A DNA stretch of 53,766 nucleotides, taken from assembly GCA_018969485.1 (NCBI GenBank), contig JAGWYG010000014.1:1-53766 (forward strand), in the 5' to 3' direction. A program made the position numbers and the translations under genes. The stretch's first letter is position 1, and every line of letters begins with the position of its first letter. The stretch is from Chloroflexota bacterium. GTDB lineage: Bacteria; Chloroflexota; Chloroflexia; Chloroflexales; Roseiflexaceae. The notes beneath the pieces were generated by a model. The model saw only the letters and a list, made by a program, of their open reading frames with translations. It was not told the origin of the DNA and did not search any database. Below are positions 11,301 to 22,008 of the stretch, one piece after another.

Positions 11301-11360
11301 GTCCCGGAACGAACTGCCGCCCTGGACGCGATGCGGCCGCGGGCCGCCGCACCCGGGGCA

Positions 11361-11699
11361 TCATGGCTGCAGCAGATCATCGGCGACCTCCCACTGCTCG
11401 GTCGCGAGGTGCTCCGCGATCGAGTGCGCCATCAATGCCGCCGCCGCCGCGTTCGCGCTCGCCGCAGCATGGCCGGCCGCGTAGGCCGCCCGATCCGGCC
11501 ACTGCGCATACGCCACCCAGGTGCCGTCCTGCGCACGATGCAGCCGCGAGCCCAGGCCGCCGCGCGTCGCCGCGATCGATGCGGTCATCGCGCGCCAACC
11601 CTCGCGGAACTGCGCCTCGTGCCCTGCCTTGATCCGCCAGCGGTACACCACGATCAGCATCGTGTGGCCATCCGTTCGCTGCGGCGGTGCGCCGCTCAT
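11361..11699 (-). CDS. Antibiotic-biosynthesis-monooxygenase (ABM) domain protein
   Basis: 112 residues, or 99 if translation starts at the ATG at 11660 (MLIVVYRWRIKAG), which begins exactly at the first strand of the domain. Neither start has a strong ribosome binding site. The sequence is a one-domain ferredoxin-like ABM fold: MLIVVYRWRIKAGHE, FREGWRAMTASI, RGGLGSRLHRAQDG, WVAYAQWPDRAAY. Such small dimers include cofactor-less monooxygenases and haem-degrading enzymes, but many are of unknown function. A 70-base piece of a second copy lies at 10781-10850. Confidence 0.75.
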   Translation of the reverse strand: MSGAPPQRTDGHTMLIVVYRWRIKAGHEAQFREGWRAMTASIAATRGGLGSRLHRAQDGTWVAYAQWPDRAAYAAGHAAASANAAAAALMAHSIAEHLATEQWEVADDLLQP

Positions 11700-11723
11700 G
11701 CATCCGATCCCGGCCAGCGCGCG

Positions 11724-12308
11724 TCAGCCGCCGTCCGGCAGCCCATTGCGCCGGCACGCCTCGCCGATCAGGGCGTCGATCAGCCGCTCCGGCTGGTCGG
11801 CGAGCGCATCGACGTACCCGATGGCCCACGCGCAGCCGGATTGCGCGAAATGCTGGCGCCACGCCGGCCACGCACGCAGTTCGTCGATGGTGAACGCCTG
11901 CCCGCCGCCCCGTTCGGCGTGACCACCGCCGATCGATTCGTCCAGCCAGAAGGGCCTGGCGCTGTACGGCATCAGAAACACCCCGACCACGTGATGACCG
12001 GCATCGTCGTGCGTCGGTGCCAGGTTCGTGTAGCTGAGCCTGATGCTCTCGCGCGCGGCGGCAGCGTCGTCGAGCGGCCGGGATTGCCCGTAGAGCGCTG
12101 CCGATGTCAACGAGCCGATGCCAGGCCACGTGAGCCCCGCTTCGGACACCACCGCGCGCTTGCGCTGCCGGGGATAGGCCAGCGCGGTCCAGCCTCGTTC
12201 GTGATACAGCGTCATCACATCGAAGATCCGGTATTCATGGCCGGCGAATTCCAGGATGATGTGCTTCTGCTCGTTGGGAAACGCGCGCACCAGACGTGGT
12301 TCGCTCAT
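11724..12308 (-). CDS. Hypothetical protein with a DUF2442-like N-terminus
   Basis: 194 residues. The ATG at 12308 is preceded by GGTGA at 5 bases and removes an implausible 16-residue leader. Residues 1-60 (RLVRAFPNEQKHIILEFAGH, EYRIFDVMTLY, then AVVSEAGLTWPG) resemble DUF2442, whose members carry a fDV core and a WP-x-G ending. The remaining 130 residues (GHHVVGVFLMPYSARPFWLD, FTIDELRAWPAWRQHF) I do not recognise. No signal peptide or membrane segment. It lies 24 bases upstream of the monooxygenase gene and could be cotranscribed with it. Function unknown. Confidence 0.6.
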   Translation of the reverse strand: MSEPRLVRAFPNEQKHIILEFAGHEYRIFDVMTLYHERGWTALAYPRQRKRAVVSEAGLTWPGIGSLTSAALYGQSRPLDDAAAARESIRLSYTNLAPTHDDAGHHVVGVFLMPYSARPFWLDESIGGGHAERGGGQAFTIDELRAWPAWRQHFAQSGCAWAIGYVDALADQPERLIDALIGEACRRNGLPDGG

Positions 12309-12549
12309 GATTGTCACCATGCTGCACACCAGTGCCGGCAGCGGGCGATGCCACACCCGCCGGCCGTGGTGCCGCAGCCCGCCACCCCGTCAGTGCGAGC
12401 CGTGGCCCCGGTCGGCTGCCCGGTGCTCCGTGGCCCACCCGCACTCGCAGACGGCGCCCGCTGGCAGCCACGCGGCACCCGCCCGAGCGCGCTGGTGGCC
12501 AGCGCCAGGCTCGCCCGTCGCCAACCGCGCAACACATGCCGGGCGAACC

Positions 12550-12870
12550 TCACGGTTCGCCGCCATGCGGCCCCCAGAACACGACCCACGTCGCGAAGTC
12601 GGGCGAGAAATGTTCGAAGCGGTGAACCACACCGGCCGGCACGAAGAACACCATATTCGCCACGAATGGCGTCCGCTCGGCGCCGCAGACGAAGTCACCC
12701 GAGCCGGCGATGATGAGATAGAGCTCATCCTGCTCGTGGGGCACCTGCGGGTCGGTACCGACCGGGGCGTACAACTCCACCGTCATCGAGCCATGAGCCA
12801 GCGCCTGCACGAAGCGCTCGCCATCGGGGCCGGGCAAACGGGCCATCAGGCCGGCGCATGAAGCATGCAT
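12550..12870 (-). CDS. Small cupin-domain protein
   Basis: 106 residues from the ATG at 12870, which has AAAGG about 9 bases upstream. It is one cupin barrel: VPHEQDELYLIIAGSGDFVC carries the His and Glu of motif 1 and FFVPAGVVHRFEHFS carries motif 2 with its His, so a metal site is likely. The form resembles the cupins that bind small acids or act in sugar and polyketide metabolism, but no substrate can be given. It lies 114 bases downstream of the P-loop kinase gene; 12309-12549 after it holds nothing I recognise. Confidence 0.75.
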   Translation of the reverse strand: MHASCAGLMARLPGPDGERFVQALAHGSMTVELYAPVGTDPQVPHEQDELYLIIAGSGDFVCGAERTPFVANMVFFVPAGVVHRFEHFSPDFATWVVFWGPHGGEP

Positions 12871-12984
12871 CGAATGGGCCTTTCTTGCCTCAACGGCGAC
12901 ATCGCATACCACCGGGCGGATCGTGCGGGGGTGCCGCGCGCCATGCGCGCGCACCGGGCGGCCATCGCGACCGGCCGGCACCGC

Positions 12985-13530
12985 TCAGGCATGCTCCAGC
13001 AGCGCGCGGATCGCGGCCCGCGAGCGCACCACATGGAGCGTCGCATGGGCGCCGTAGCGTGCCACCAGCGCCAGTTCACGCTCGCGCTCCGCATGGCGGC
13101 CGCGCCAGACGCACCACATCAGCCACCACTCGTCGCGCAGCTGGCGCCACGCCGACGCCTCGCAGCCCGCGGGCAACTGCGTATGCGCCGGGCGACGCAG
13201 CCCGCGCACGAACGCCCGTGAGGCGCAGACCCACCACGGTGTGTCAAGATACACGACCGTATCCGCCCGCACGAGCCGCAGCGCGAGCGTCTCGTGATAG
13301 TTGCCATCGCAGATCCAGCGCTCGCCCGCCAGCAAGCCCGCCTGCAGCGCACGCCACTCCGCCTCCGGCGGCGGCACCCAGCCCGGCCGCCAGAAGTGGT
13401 AATCCAGATGGATGACCGGCAGGCCAGTCACCGCCGCAAGCTGCCGCGCGAAGGTGCTCTTGCCGGCGCCGGCCATGCCGCTGACGATCACGCGCTGGCC
13501 GATGCGGCCAGGGCTCCCGCGCCCGTCCAT
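12985..13530 (-). CDS. P-loop nucleoside/adenylate-kinase-like protein (FlaR/topology modulation type)
   Basis: 181 residues. The ATG at 13530 has GAGGTG 5 bases upstream. The N-terminus contains a complete Walker A (VSGMAGAGKSTFARQLA), followed by LPVIHLDYHFWRPGW and RWICDGNYHETLALRL, the pattern of the adenylate-kinase-related FlaR/topology modulation proteins. ADTVVYLDTPWW is the Walker B-like strand. These small cytosolic proteins probably phosphorylate a nucleotide or small substrate, but the role of this type is not settled. Confidence 0.8.
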   Translation of the reverse strand: MDGRGSPGRIGQRVIVSGMAGAGKSTFARQLAAVTGLPVIHLDYHFWRPGWVPPPEAEWRALQAGLLAGERWICDGNYHETLALRLVRADTVVYLDTPWWVCASRAFVRGLRRPAHTQLPAGCEASAWRQLRDEWWLMWCVWRGRHAERERELALVARYGAHATLHVVRSRAAIRALLEHA

Positions 13531-13912
13531 CACACACCTCACATCAACCACGGCGCCATGCCCCCCCGGGCAGGCTACCGCCGCGGCCCGATCCGCCGGC
13601 GAGCCAGGCTGCGCGGGTCAACGCCACGCGCCATGGCACAACCGAGGCTGCCCATCGCTGCCGGATGGCATGCCGCCGCCGAGGCAGGCTTGTGCCACGG
13701 GCGTCAGGCCAGTCGGGAATACCGCTGACGCTCTGGCGCCGTGATCCAGGGCAGCCACAAACGCCGGCGGCAGCCAGCGCGCGTCCGCGCCGGGCGCGCT
13801 GGCGACGCTGCCCCGGCGCGTGAGCACCAACCGCCGTGCCGGAGCATCCGCAGCGGCATGCTGCGCACCATACCACGCGCCGCCACCCCACGCAAGCACC
13901 CTCACGCGGGCA

Positions 13913-14039
13913 GGTTGTTCCATAGAGGCATGGGATAACGCATCCGGATGCGGCAAGCGCACGCCCAGGCATTGCGGGATGCCCGGCCAGGGCGCGCGCA
14001 CGGCGCCGCAGCCAGCCAGGCTCGCCGCGGCATCCCAAC
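13913..14039. repeat. Dispersed repeat, copy C
   Basis: 127 bases, 2.6 kb from copy B and in the same orientation. It shares both ends and most internal positions with A and B. The left hairpin (GTTGTTCCAT with ATGGGATAAC) is largely kept. Confidence 0.8.
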
Positions 14040-14105
14040 AACCGACCCCCGAACGGCGCAAGCACCTCGCGGGATGCGCCCGAGAGCAGCGCCGTCGCGC
14101 CCGCG

Positions 14106-14136
14106 TTGCACGCATCGGCGCCGCGCGTAGTATAAT
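14106..14136 (+). promoter_or_regulatory. Sigma-70-type promoter of ppdK
   Basis: TTGCAC (14106-14111), 19-base spacer, perfect TATAAT (14131-14136); predicted transcription start near 14143, about 80 bases before the ppdK ATG. Confidence 0.65.
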
Positions 14137-14221
14137 CGCCTCTGGTCGGGCGGCCAGCCGAATGCACCGCGATCTGGCCAGCGCCAGATCATCGACGAGA
14201 GAGACTTGAGGAGCGAGGACG

Positions 14222-16897
<2,676 letters not shown>

Positions 16898-16934
16898 GCC
16901 TGCTGGCGCGCGGCTGAGGTGGCTGGTGTTCCAT

Positions 16935-16960
16935 GGGGCGGGTCTGCCGCGATCCGCCCC
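16935..16960 (+). terminator. Hairpin after ppdK
   Basis: GGGGCGGGTC (16935-16944) pairs with GATCCGCCCC (16951-16960) through 9 Watson-Crick pairs and one G-T pair, with a 6-base loop, 38 bases after the ppdK stop. No T-run. Confidence 0.5.
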
Positions 16961-17042
16961 GTGCCGTCGGGTGGCGACCGGCCAGTGCGCGATGCACGGG
17001 CGCGGGCGCCGCGCCGGCCGTCCGAGCGGAGCATGGTGTGAC

Positions 17043-17888
17043 ATGCCGACGGTGATCCACATCATGAGCGCCAACGCCACGTTCCAGCAGATCGAGGCGT
17101 TGCGCCGCAACCGCGAGAAGCGCCATCGGCTGGGGCTGTTCGTCGTCGAGGGCGTGCGCGCCATGAATCTGCTGCACAGCACCGGCTGGCCGACCGAGGC
17201 GCTGGTGTACGCCGGTGGCGTGGCGCGCTCCGATTGGGCGCACCACCTGATCGCCAGCGCGGCGGCGCCGACCCACTATGTGCTCGCCGCCGAACTGCTG
17301 GCCCGGCTGAGCGCCAGGCAACAGCCATCGGAGGTGCTGGCGCTGGCGCATATTCCCGCCGATGATCTGGCGCGGCTGCCGACGCCGCCCGATCTGCTGG
17401 CGCTCCTGTTCGACCGGCCGGTCAGCCCGGGCAATCTGGGGACGCTGATCCGCTCGGGGGATGCGCTGGGCGCGCATGGCCTGATCGTCAGTGGCCATGC
17501 TGCCGACCTGTACGACCCCGAGACACTGGCGGCCAGCACGGGGTCGCTGTTCGCGCTGCCGGCGGTGCGCGTCGCCAGCCCGCGCGCGATCGAGCCCTGG
17601 CTGGCGCGGCGCCCGGGCGTGCGGCTGGTGGGCACCGACGAGCATGGCGGCGTGGCGGTCGATGCCTTCGACTGGCGTGGCCCGACGGTGCTGGTGGTGG
17701 GCAACGAGACCCGCGGCATGAGCGCGCAGCTGCGCGAGCGCTGCGATGCGATCGTGCGCATTCCGATCGGCGGCGCGGCATCGTCGCTGAATGTCGCCAG
17801 CGCCGCCTCGATCGTGCTGTACGAGATCGGCCGGCAGCGGCGTGGTGCTGCCGGAGCGCCGCCGCGCGCGCAGTGGAGCGCGCGATGA
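17043..17888 (+). CDS. TrmH/SpoU-family RNA 2'-O-methyltransferase
   Basis: 281 residues. After an N-terminal RNA-binding region (ATFQQIEALRRNREKRHRLG, LFVVEGVRAM) comes the SPOUT methyltransferase domain with its trefoil knot: motif 1 VSPGNLGTLIRSGDALGA with the catalytic Arg, motif 2 VVGNETRGMS, and motif 3 IPIGGAASSLNVASAASIVLYE. These proteins methylate a ribose 2'-OH of rRNA or tRNA using SAM. The ATG at 17043 was chosen because homology starts right after it; its ribosome binding site is poor. The stop overlaps the start of the next gene (ATGA), so the two are translationally coupled. Confidence 0.92.
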   Translation: MPTVIHIMSANATFQQIEALRRNREKRHRLGLFVVEGVRAMNLLHSTGWPTEALVYAGGVARSDWAHHLIASAAAPTHYVLAAELLARLSARQQPSEVLALAHIPADDLARLPTPPDLLALLFDRPVSPGNLGTLIRSGDALGAHGLIVSGHAADLYDPETLAASTGSLFALPAVRVASPRAIEPWLARRPGVRLVGTDEHGGVAVDAFDWRGPTVLVVGNETRGMSAQLRERCDAIVRIPIGGAASSLNVASAASIVLYEIGRQRRGAAGAPPRAQWSAR

Positions 17889-18346
17889 GCGATGCGTCCG
17901 AGACGGATCTGCCCCGCGAGCGCCGTGGCTCGGCGCACTGGCTCGATCAGCTGATCGAGCGCGCCCGCGCCGCCGGCGAGTTCGACGGACTGGCGGGCAC
18001 CGGCCGGCCGATCGACACCAGCGACGATCTGCTGGTGCCACCCGAGCAGCGCCTCGCGTTCCGCATGCTGCGCTCGCACGGCTTTGCGCCGCCGTGGGTC
18101 GAGGCGCGCCGCGACATCGACACCGAGCGCCGGCACCTGGCCGCGTGGCTGCAGCGCACGCGCGCCCGCTGGCCAGCGCTGCATCCGGCACAGCGCAATG
18201 TGGCGCGCGCCGACTACCGGCGCCAGATCGAGGAGCTCCGGCGCATGATCCTGCACTACAACCTGCGCGTCCCGCCGGCGGTCGAGCAACTGCCGCTGCC
18301 GGATATCGCCGCCGAGCTGGCGCGCCTCGACGCGGCCGATGCCTGA
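17885..18346 (+). CDS. DUF1992 (DnaJ subfamily C member 28-like) protein
   Basis: 153 residues. The ATG overlaps the methyltransferase stop (ATGA) and has GGAG 7 bases upstream. The central part (WLDQLIERARAAGEFDGLAG, TGRPIDTSDD, PPEQRLAFRMLRSHGFAPPW) is the DUF1992 domain found in bacterial proteins and in DNAJC28 of eukaryotes; no J domain is present. Function unknown. The rest is Arg-rich helix. It ends 20 bases from the convergent EamA gene. Confidence 0.85.
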   Translation: MSDASETDLPRERRGSAHWLDQLIERARAAGEFDGLAGTGRPIDTSDDLLVPPEQRLAFRMLRSHGFAPPWVEARRDIDTERRHLAAWLQRTRARWPALHPAQRNVARADYRRQIEELRRMILHYNLRVPPAVEQLPLPDIAAELARLDAADA

Positions 18347-18366
18347 CGCGCCGCCGCGCGCTGCGC

Positions 18367-18798
18367 TCAGGGGCGCAGCACCATCACCACGGCGCCGATG
18401 CTGATCAGCGCGATACCGAGCCACTCGCGCGGCGCCGGGCGTTCACCCAGGAATGCCACCGCGAACACCGCCACCAGCACGACGCTGAGCTTGTCGACCG
18501 GCGCCACCTGTGCGGCGCGGCCGAGCTGCAGCGCCCGGAAGTAGCACAGCCACGAGGCGCCCGTCGCCAGCCCCGACGCCGCCAGCCAGCCGAGCGTGCC
18601 GCGGTCGAGCGTCAGTGGATTGCGCCATTTGCCGGCCAGCCCGACGAACCCCGCCAGCGCCGCGACGACGACCAGCGTGCGCAGCAGCGTCGCCAGGTCC
18701 GAATCGATTCCCTGCACGCCGATGCGGGCGAAGATCGCCGTCAGCGCGGCGAATGCCGCCGAGAGCAGGGCCCACGCGACCCAGGGAGCATGATTCAT
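18367..18798 (-). CDS. EamA-family (DMT superfamily) small membrane transporter
   Basis: 143 residues with about five hydrophobic helices and one EamA domain (WALLSAAFAALTAIFARIGV, LAASGLATGASWLCYFRALQ, APVDKLSVVLVAVFAVAFLG, ISIGAVVMVL). Most EamA proteins have two such domains; this half-size form presumably works as a dimer in the inner membrane. GGAGG lies 4 bases before the ATG at 18798. The substrate cannot be inferred. Confidence 0.88.
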   Translation of the reverse strand: MNHAPWVAWALLSAAFAALTAIFARIGVQGIDSDLATLLRTLVVVAALAGFVGLAGKWRNPLTLDRGTLGWLAASGLATGASWLCYFRALQLGRAAQVAPVDKLSVVLVAVFAVAFLGERPAPREWLGIALISIGAVVMVLRP

Positions 18799-18924
18799 GG
18801 TGCCTCCATCGCGCTGCCCGAGCGGCCAGGCGTCGGCCGCCGGCGACAGCATACCATGAGGGCCGCTCTGATGGGTGAGCGGCCCCGGCTGCCCCGACCA
18901 CGGCGTGGCGGGATGCGCAGCGGC

Positions 18925-19015
18925 AGGGCGCGCGCGCATGCGGGTTCGGCGTGACCGAGCGACGCCAGCCGCTGCACCTGCTCGGCGAAGGGCGCGCGCG
19001 CATGCGGGTTCGGCG
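18925..19015. repeat. Pair of 27-bp direct repeats
   Basis: Positions 18925-18951 and 18989-19015 are identical (core GCGCGCATGCGGGTTCGGCG), with starts 64 bases apart. The sequences after the two copies differ. Confidence 0.8.
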
Positions 19016-19219
19016 CTCCCACGCAGCGCGGCAGCACGACCAGGCATGCATGCCGCCGCCGCCGCGCGTGCGTCCACCGGCGGCATCCGGTGCCTGCGCG
19101 CAGCCCCCGGCATGCGATCGGAGCGCGCCAGCAAGCGGCGTGCCAGCCGCCCGTGCCACCGGCACGCGACGCAGGGAGGCAACTCCGCGTGAACAGACAC
19201 CGATCGCGTGAGATTCCCA

Positions 19220-19248
19220 TTGAACCCACACGGCGCCGCGGCTAGAAT
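19220..19248 (+). promoter_or_regulatory. Promoter of the glycan-uptake operon
   Basis: TTGAAC (19220-19225), 17-base spacer, TAGAAT (19243-19248), followed by a leader of about 60 bases to the binding-protein gene. Good sigma-70 fit at ideal spacing. The YesN-type regulator encoded at the end of the same operon is the obvious candidate activator (inference). Confidence 0.65.
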
Positions 19249-19313
19249 GGCAGCGGCGCCACCATGCTGCAGTGCGTGGCGCGAGCGTATCCACCGAGCG
19301 AGGGAGAACAACG

Positions 19314-21017
19314 ATGTCAGCTCTGCGAGCGGATCTCCGCTCACTGGCGACCATGCTGCTGCTGGTCGCGACGCTCGCCGCCTGTGGCGGCGCGCCGGCG
19401 ACCGTGCCCGATGCGCCGACGGCCGCGCCCGAGGCACCAACCGCCGCACCAACCGCCGCACCAGAAGCCCCCGCAGCGCCGACGGCCGCGCCCGAGGCAC
19501 CGACCGCCGCGCCCGAGGCGCAGCCGATCACCATCCGCATCATGACCTGGCACGGCCCCGATGGCAACACCGCCTACTACGAGGGGTACAAGACGCTCAC
19601 CGACGCCTACACCGCGGCCAACCCCAACGTCACCTTCGAGTTCGTCTATCAGCCGCTCGACGGGTACAAAGAGCTGCTCGACACCCAGTTCGTCGCCGGC
19701 AGCGCGCCGGAGATCATCCACATGCAGCCGTGGATGATCAACGAATACGCCAACAAGGGCGTGCTCCACAACCTGAACAACGCCTACAACTCCACCAGCC
19801 CGTACGTCGACGGCCCGGCCTGGATCGCCTCGTTCGCCGGCGGCGAGGACACCTTCGCCGGCGTGCGCTCATCGAACAAGTTCGGCGGCATCTTCTTCGT
19901 CCCCAGCGACAGCAGCGCAGTGCTCTCGATCGGGCAGCCGTTCTACTACAACAAGGACCTGTTCCGCCAGGCGGGCCTCGATCCCGAGAATCCGCCACAG
20001 GACTGGGAGCAGTTCCGTGCGGCGCTCGCCGCGCTGAAGGACGCCGGCGTCATTCCGATCGCCGCCGACAATGGCCGCTGGATCGGCTGGTCGCTCGGCC
20101 AGGTCGGCTATCAGTTCGGCGAGCGCTACGTCGACCAGTTCTACGATGCCAAGTTCACCGGCGACCGTGGCCTGGAGTTCTACTGGGACAAGGTGTATCT
20201 GGCGCTGGCCAATGGCCAACTGACCGACGCCGAGTACTACGGCGACATGCTGTCGCTGTGGAAGGACTACGCCCAGTACTGGCAGGAAGGCTGGACCGGC
20301 ACCTCGGAGGCCGATGCGCCCAACCTGTTCATGACCGGCCAGGCGGCGCTGCTGCAGTCGGGCTTCTGGGATTTCCAGTCGTACAGCGCCCTGATCGGCG
20401 ACAAGTTCGAGTGGGGCGTGTTCCCGGTGCCGGTGATCACCAGCGCCACCTCGTCGTTCGGCATCGGCAAGTACGGCGCGCCAGCCGGCACGCAGGACTA
20501 CGGCTTCACCGTGAACGCGGCGGTCGAGTCCGATCCGGCGCTGGCCGCGGCCGTGATCGACTTCCTGCAGTATATGACCAGCCTCGAGGCGCAGACGACC
20601 TACGTCGGCATTGCCAAGTCGTTCTCGCCGGTGGTCGGCGTGCCGATCCCCGATGAGATCCGCGGCTTCATCGCGCCGGAAGCGCTGGCCACCGCCCGCG
20701 AGGTCGTCGGGCCATCGTTCATCGAGTGGGGCGATGGTGCCATCTGGCCGGGTCTGTCGCAGGACTTCCTGCTCGGCAACATCGATCAGGCCGCCTACCA
20801 GGCCGAAGTCGCCGCGTCGTCGCAGGAAGGGGCGAAGGCATACGTCGAGAGCATGCTGGGCCCGGACGGGTTCCAGGCATCGATCGCGGCGGCGCAGCAG
20901 ACGCTGGCCGATCTGCAGGCCGAAGGCGCCTCGGAGCTGATGATCGCGTCGCAGCAGCGCACGGTCGAGAACCTGCAACTGCGCTACGAGATGATGCAGA
21001 CCTACTACACACCGTGA
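19314..21017 (+). CDS. Sugar ABC transporter substrate-binding lipoprotein
   Basis: 567 residues. AGGGAG lies 8 bases before the ATG. The signal ends in a lipobox (LLVATLAAC, Cys24), followed by a 45-residue tether made of APTAAPEAP-type repeats. Then comes a family-1 extracellular binding fold: ITIRIMTWHGPDGNTAYYEG, FEFVYQPLDGYKELLDTQFV, APEIIHMQPWM, FYYNKDLFRQAGLDPENPPQ and the Trp/aromatic-rich ligand region. These proteins capture oligosaccharides outside the membrane. First gene of the apparent 11-gene operon, 83 bases before the permeases. Confidence 0.93.
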   Translation: MSALRADLRSLATMLLLVATLAACGGAPATVPDAPTAAPEAPTAAPTAAPEAPAAPTAAPEAPTAAPEAQPITIRIMTWHGPDGNTAYYEGYKTLTDAYTAANPNVTFEFVYQPLDGYKELLDTQFVAGSAPEIIHMQPWMINEYANKGVLHNLNNAYNSTSPYVDGPAWIASFAGGEDTFAGVRSSNKFGGIFFVPSDSSAVLSIGQPFYYNKDLFRQAGLDPENPPQDWEQFRAALAALKDAGVIPIAADNGRWIGWSLGQVGYQFGERYVDQFYDAKFTGDRGLEFYWDKVYLALANGQLTDAEYYGDMLSLWKDYAQYWQEGWTGTSEADAPNLFMTGQAALLQSGFWDFQSYSALIGDKFEWGVFPVPVITSATSSFGIGKYGAPAGTQDYGFTVNAAVESDPALAAAVIDFLQYMTSLEAQTTYVGIAKSFSPVVGVPIPDEIRGFIAPEALATAREVVGPSFIEWGDGAIWPGLSQDFLLGNIDQAAYQAEVAASSQEGAKAYVESMLGPDGFQASIAAAQQTLADLQAEGASELMIASQQRTVENLQLRYEMMQTYYTP

Positions 21018-21100
21018 CCTGATCGCCGCTGCCACGAACACCGCCGCGGTCGCGGGTGGCGACGCCCGCGCCGCGGCGGATTTGCCGACGAGGATCACGC

Positions 21101-22006
21101 ATGGCTGCTCCCCGTGCCGCCGCCCGCCGCCGCCCGCTCGACCAACTGCTGCTCGGGCTGGCGTTCGTCGCCCCGGCCCTGCTGCTGAACCTGGTGTTCG
21201 ACTGGTATCCGATGTTCGACGGCATCTACCGCTCGTTCTATCGCTGGGACGGCTACAGCACGGCGGTCTGGGTCGGTCTGGGCAATTTCGAGCGCCTGCT
21301 GAACGATACGGTATTCCGTACGGCGCTGTGGAACATGGCCTTCTTCCTGGCGGCTGCGATCGTGCTGATGTTCCCGACGATCGTGGCGAGCGTGGTGCTG
21401 TTTCGCATCCGCCACCAGCGCACCCAGTTCGTCTACCGCGTGCTGTTCTGCATCCCGATGGTCGTGCCGTGGCTGGTGATCATGCTGATGTGGCAGTTCA
21501 TGTACAACCCACAGTACGGCCTGTTCAACCGGCTGATCGAGGCGCTCGGCATGCCGGACCTGACGCAGACCTGGCTCGGCGATCCGGATCTGGTGAAGTG
21601 GTGCCTGGTCTTCATGGGATTCCCGTTCGTCACGACGAATGCGGCGCTGATCTACCTCGGCGGCCTCAAAAGCGTCTCGGAGTCGGTCTGGGAGGCGGCA
21701 GCGCTCGATGGCGCGGGACCCGTCCAGACATTCCTCTATCTCGAACTCCCGCTGATCGCGGGCCAGTTCAAACTGAACTTGATCGGCACCATCACGGCAG
21801 CGATGACCGGCTATGGGACACAGCTGATCCTGACCAAGGGTGGCCCGGGTTTCGCGTCGATGGTTCCCGGATTATATATGTATTTTTCGGCATTCAAAAG
21901 CCAAAAATACGGGTATGCCGCATCGATCGGCCTGACGCTGTTTCTGATGTCGCTGGTCATCACGCTGCTCAGCATGCGATTCTTCAAAGACACGGAAGAG
22001 GCATGA
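21101..22006 (+). CDS. Sugar ABC transporter permease (MalF/UgpA type)
   Basis: 301 residues, six predicted membrane helices; CGAGGAT lies just before the ATG. The cytoplasmic EAA loop that docks the ATPase is ESVWEAAALDGAGPVQTF, the canonical EAA-x3-G form, followed by LPLI. The N-terminal first helix (LGLAFVAPALLLNLVFDWYP) matches the UgpA/MalF group. Its stop overlaps the next permease gene. With its partner it forms the channel for the sugar bound by the preceding lipoprotein. Confidence 0.95.
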   Translation: MAAPRAAARRRPLDQLLLGLAFVAPALLLNLVFDWYPMFDGIYRSFYRWDGYSTAVWVGLGNFERLLNDTVFRTALWNMAFFLAAAIVLMFPTIVASVVLFRIRHQRTQFVYRVLFCIPMVVPWLVIMLMWQFMYNPQYGLFNRLIEALGMPDLTQTWLGDPDLVKWCLVFMGFPFVTTNAALIYLGGLKSVSESVWEAAALDGAGPVQTFLYLELPLIAGQFKLNLIGTITAAMTGYGTQLILTKGGPGFASMVPGLYMYFSAFKSQKYGYAASIGLTLFLMSLVITLLSMRFFKDTEEA

Positions 22007-22008
22007 TC

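Larger units (their letters stand above)
10599..11360. other. Intergenic region of repeats and gene debris
   Basis: About 760 bases without an intact gene. It holds a monooxygenase gene fragment (10781-10850) and two direct copies of the dispersed repeat (10874-11002 and 11172-11300). The remainder is G+C-rich sequence with no coding signature I trust. Confidence 0.6.
13531..14221. other. Intergenic with repeat copy C and ppdK promoter
   Basis: About 690 bases between divergent genes. The right half holds repeat copy C (13913-14039) and the ppdK promoter (14106-14136). In the left half I see no gene; around 13652-13680 there is a short stretch resembling 10642-10670 (CCATCGCTGCC, TGGCATGC, GCCGC), perhaps another shared mobile fragment. 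Confidence 0.5.
18799..19313. other. Intergenic with short direct repeats and the operon promoter
   Basis: About 515 bases between divergent genes. It contains the 27-base direct repeats at 18925 and 18989 and, near its right end, the promoter of the glycan operon (19220-19248). No gene is recognised in the remainder. Confidence 0.5.

Noticed and set aside
13531-13912. A small gene between the kinase and repeat copy C
   Set aside because: All frames give Arg/Ala-rich products with no ribosome binding site or family match.
19400-19520. Tandem CCGACC/GCCGCG-rich repeats that look like a minisatellite or CRISPR
   Set aside because: They encode the APTAAPEAP tether of the binding lipoprotein in frame; there are no spacers and such tethers are common in this group.
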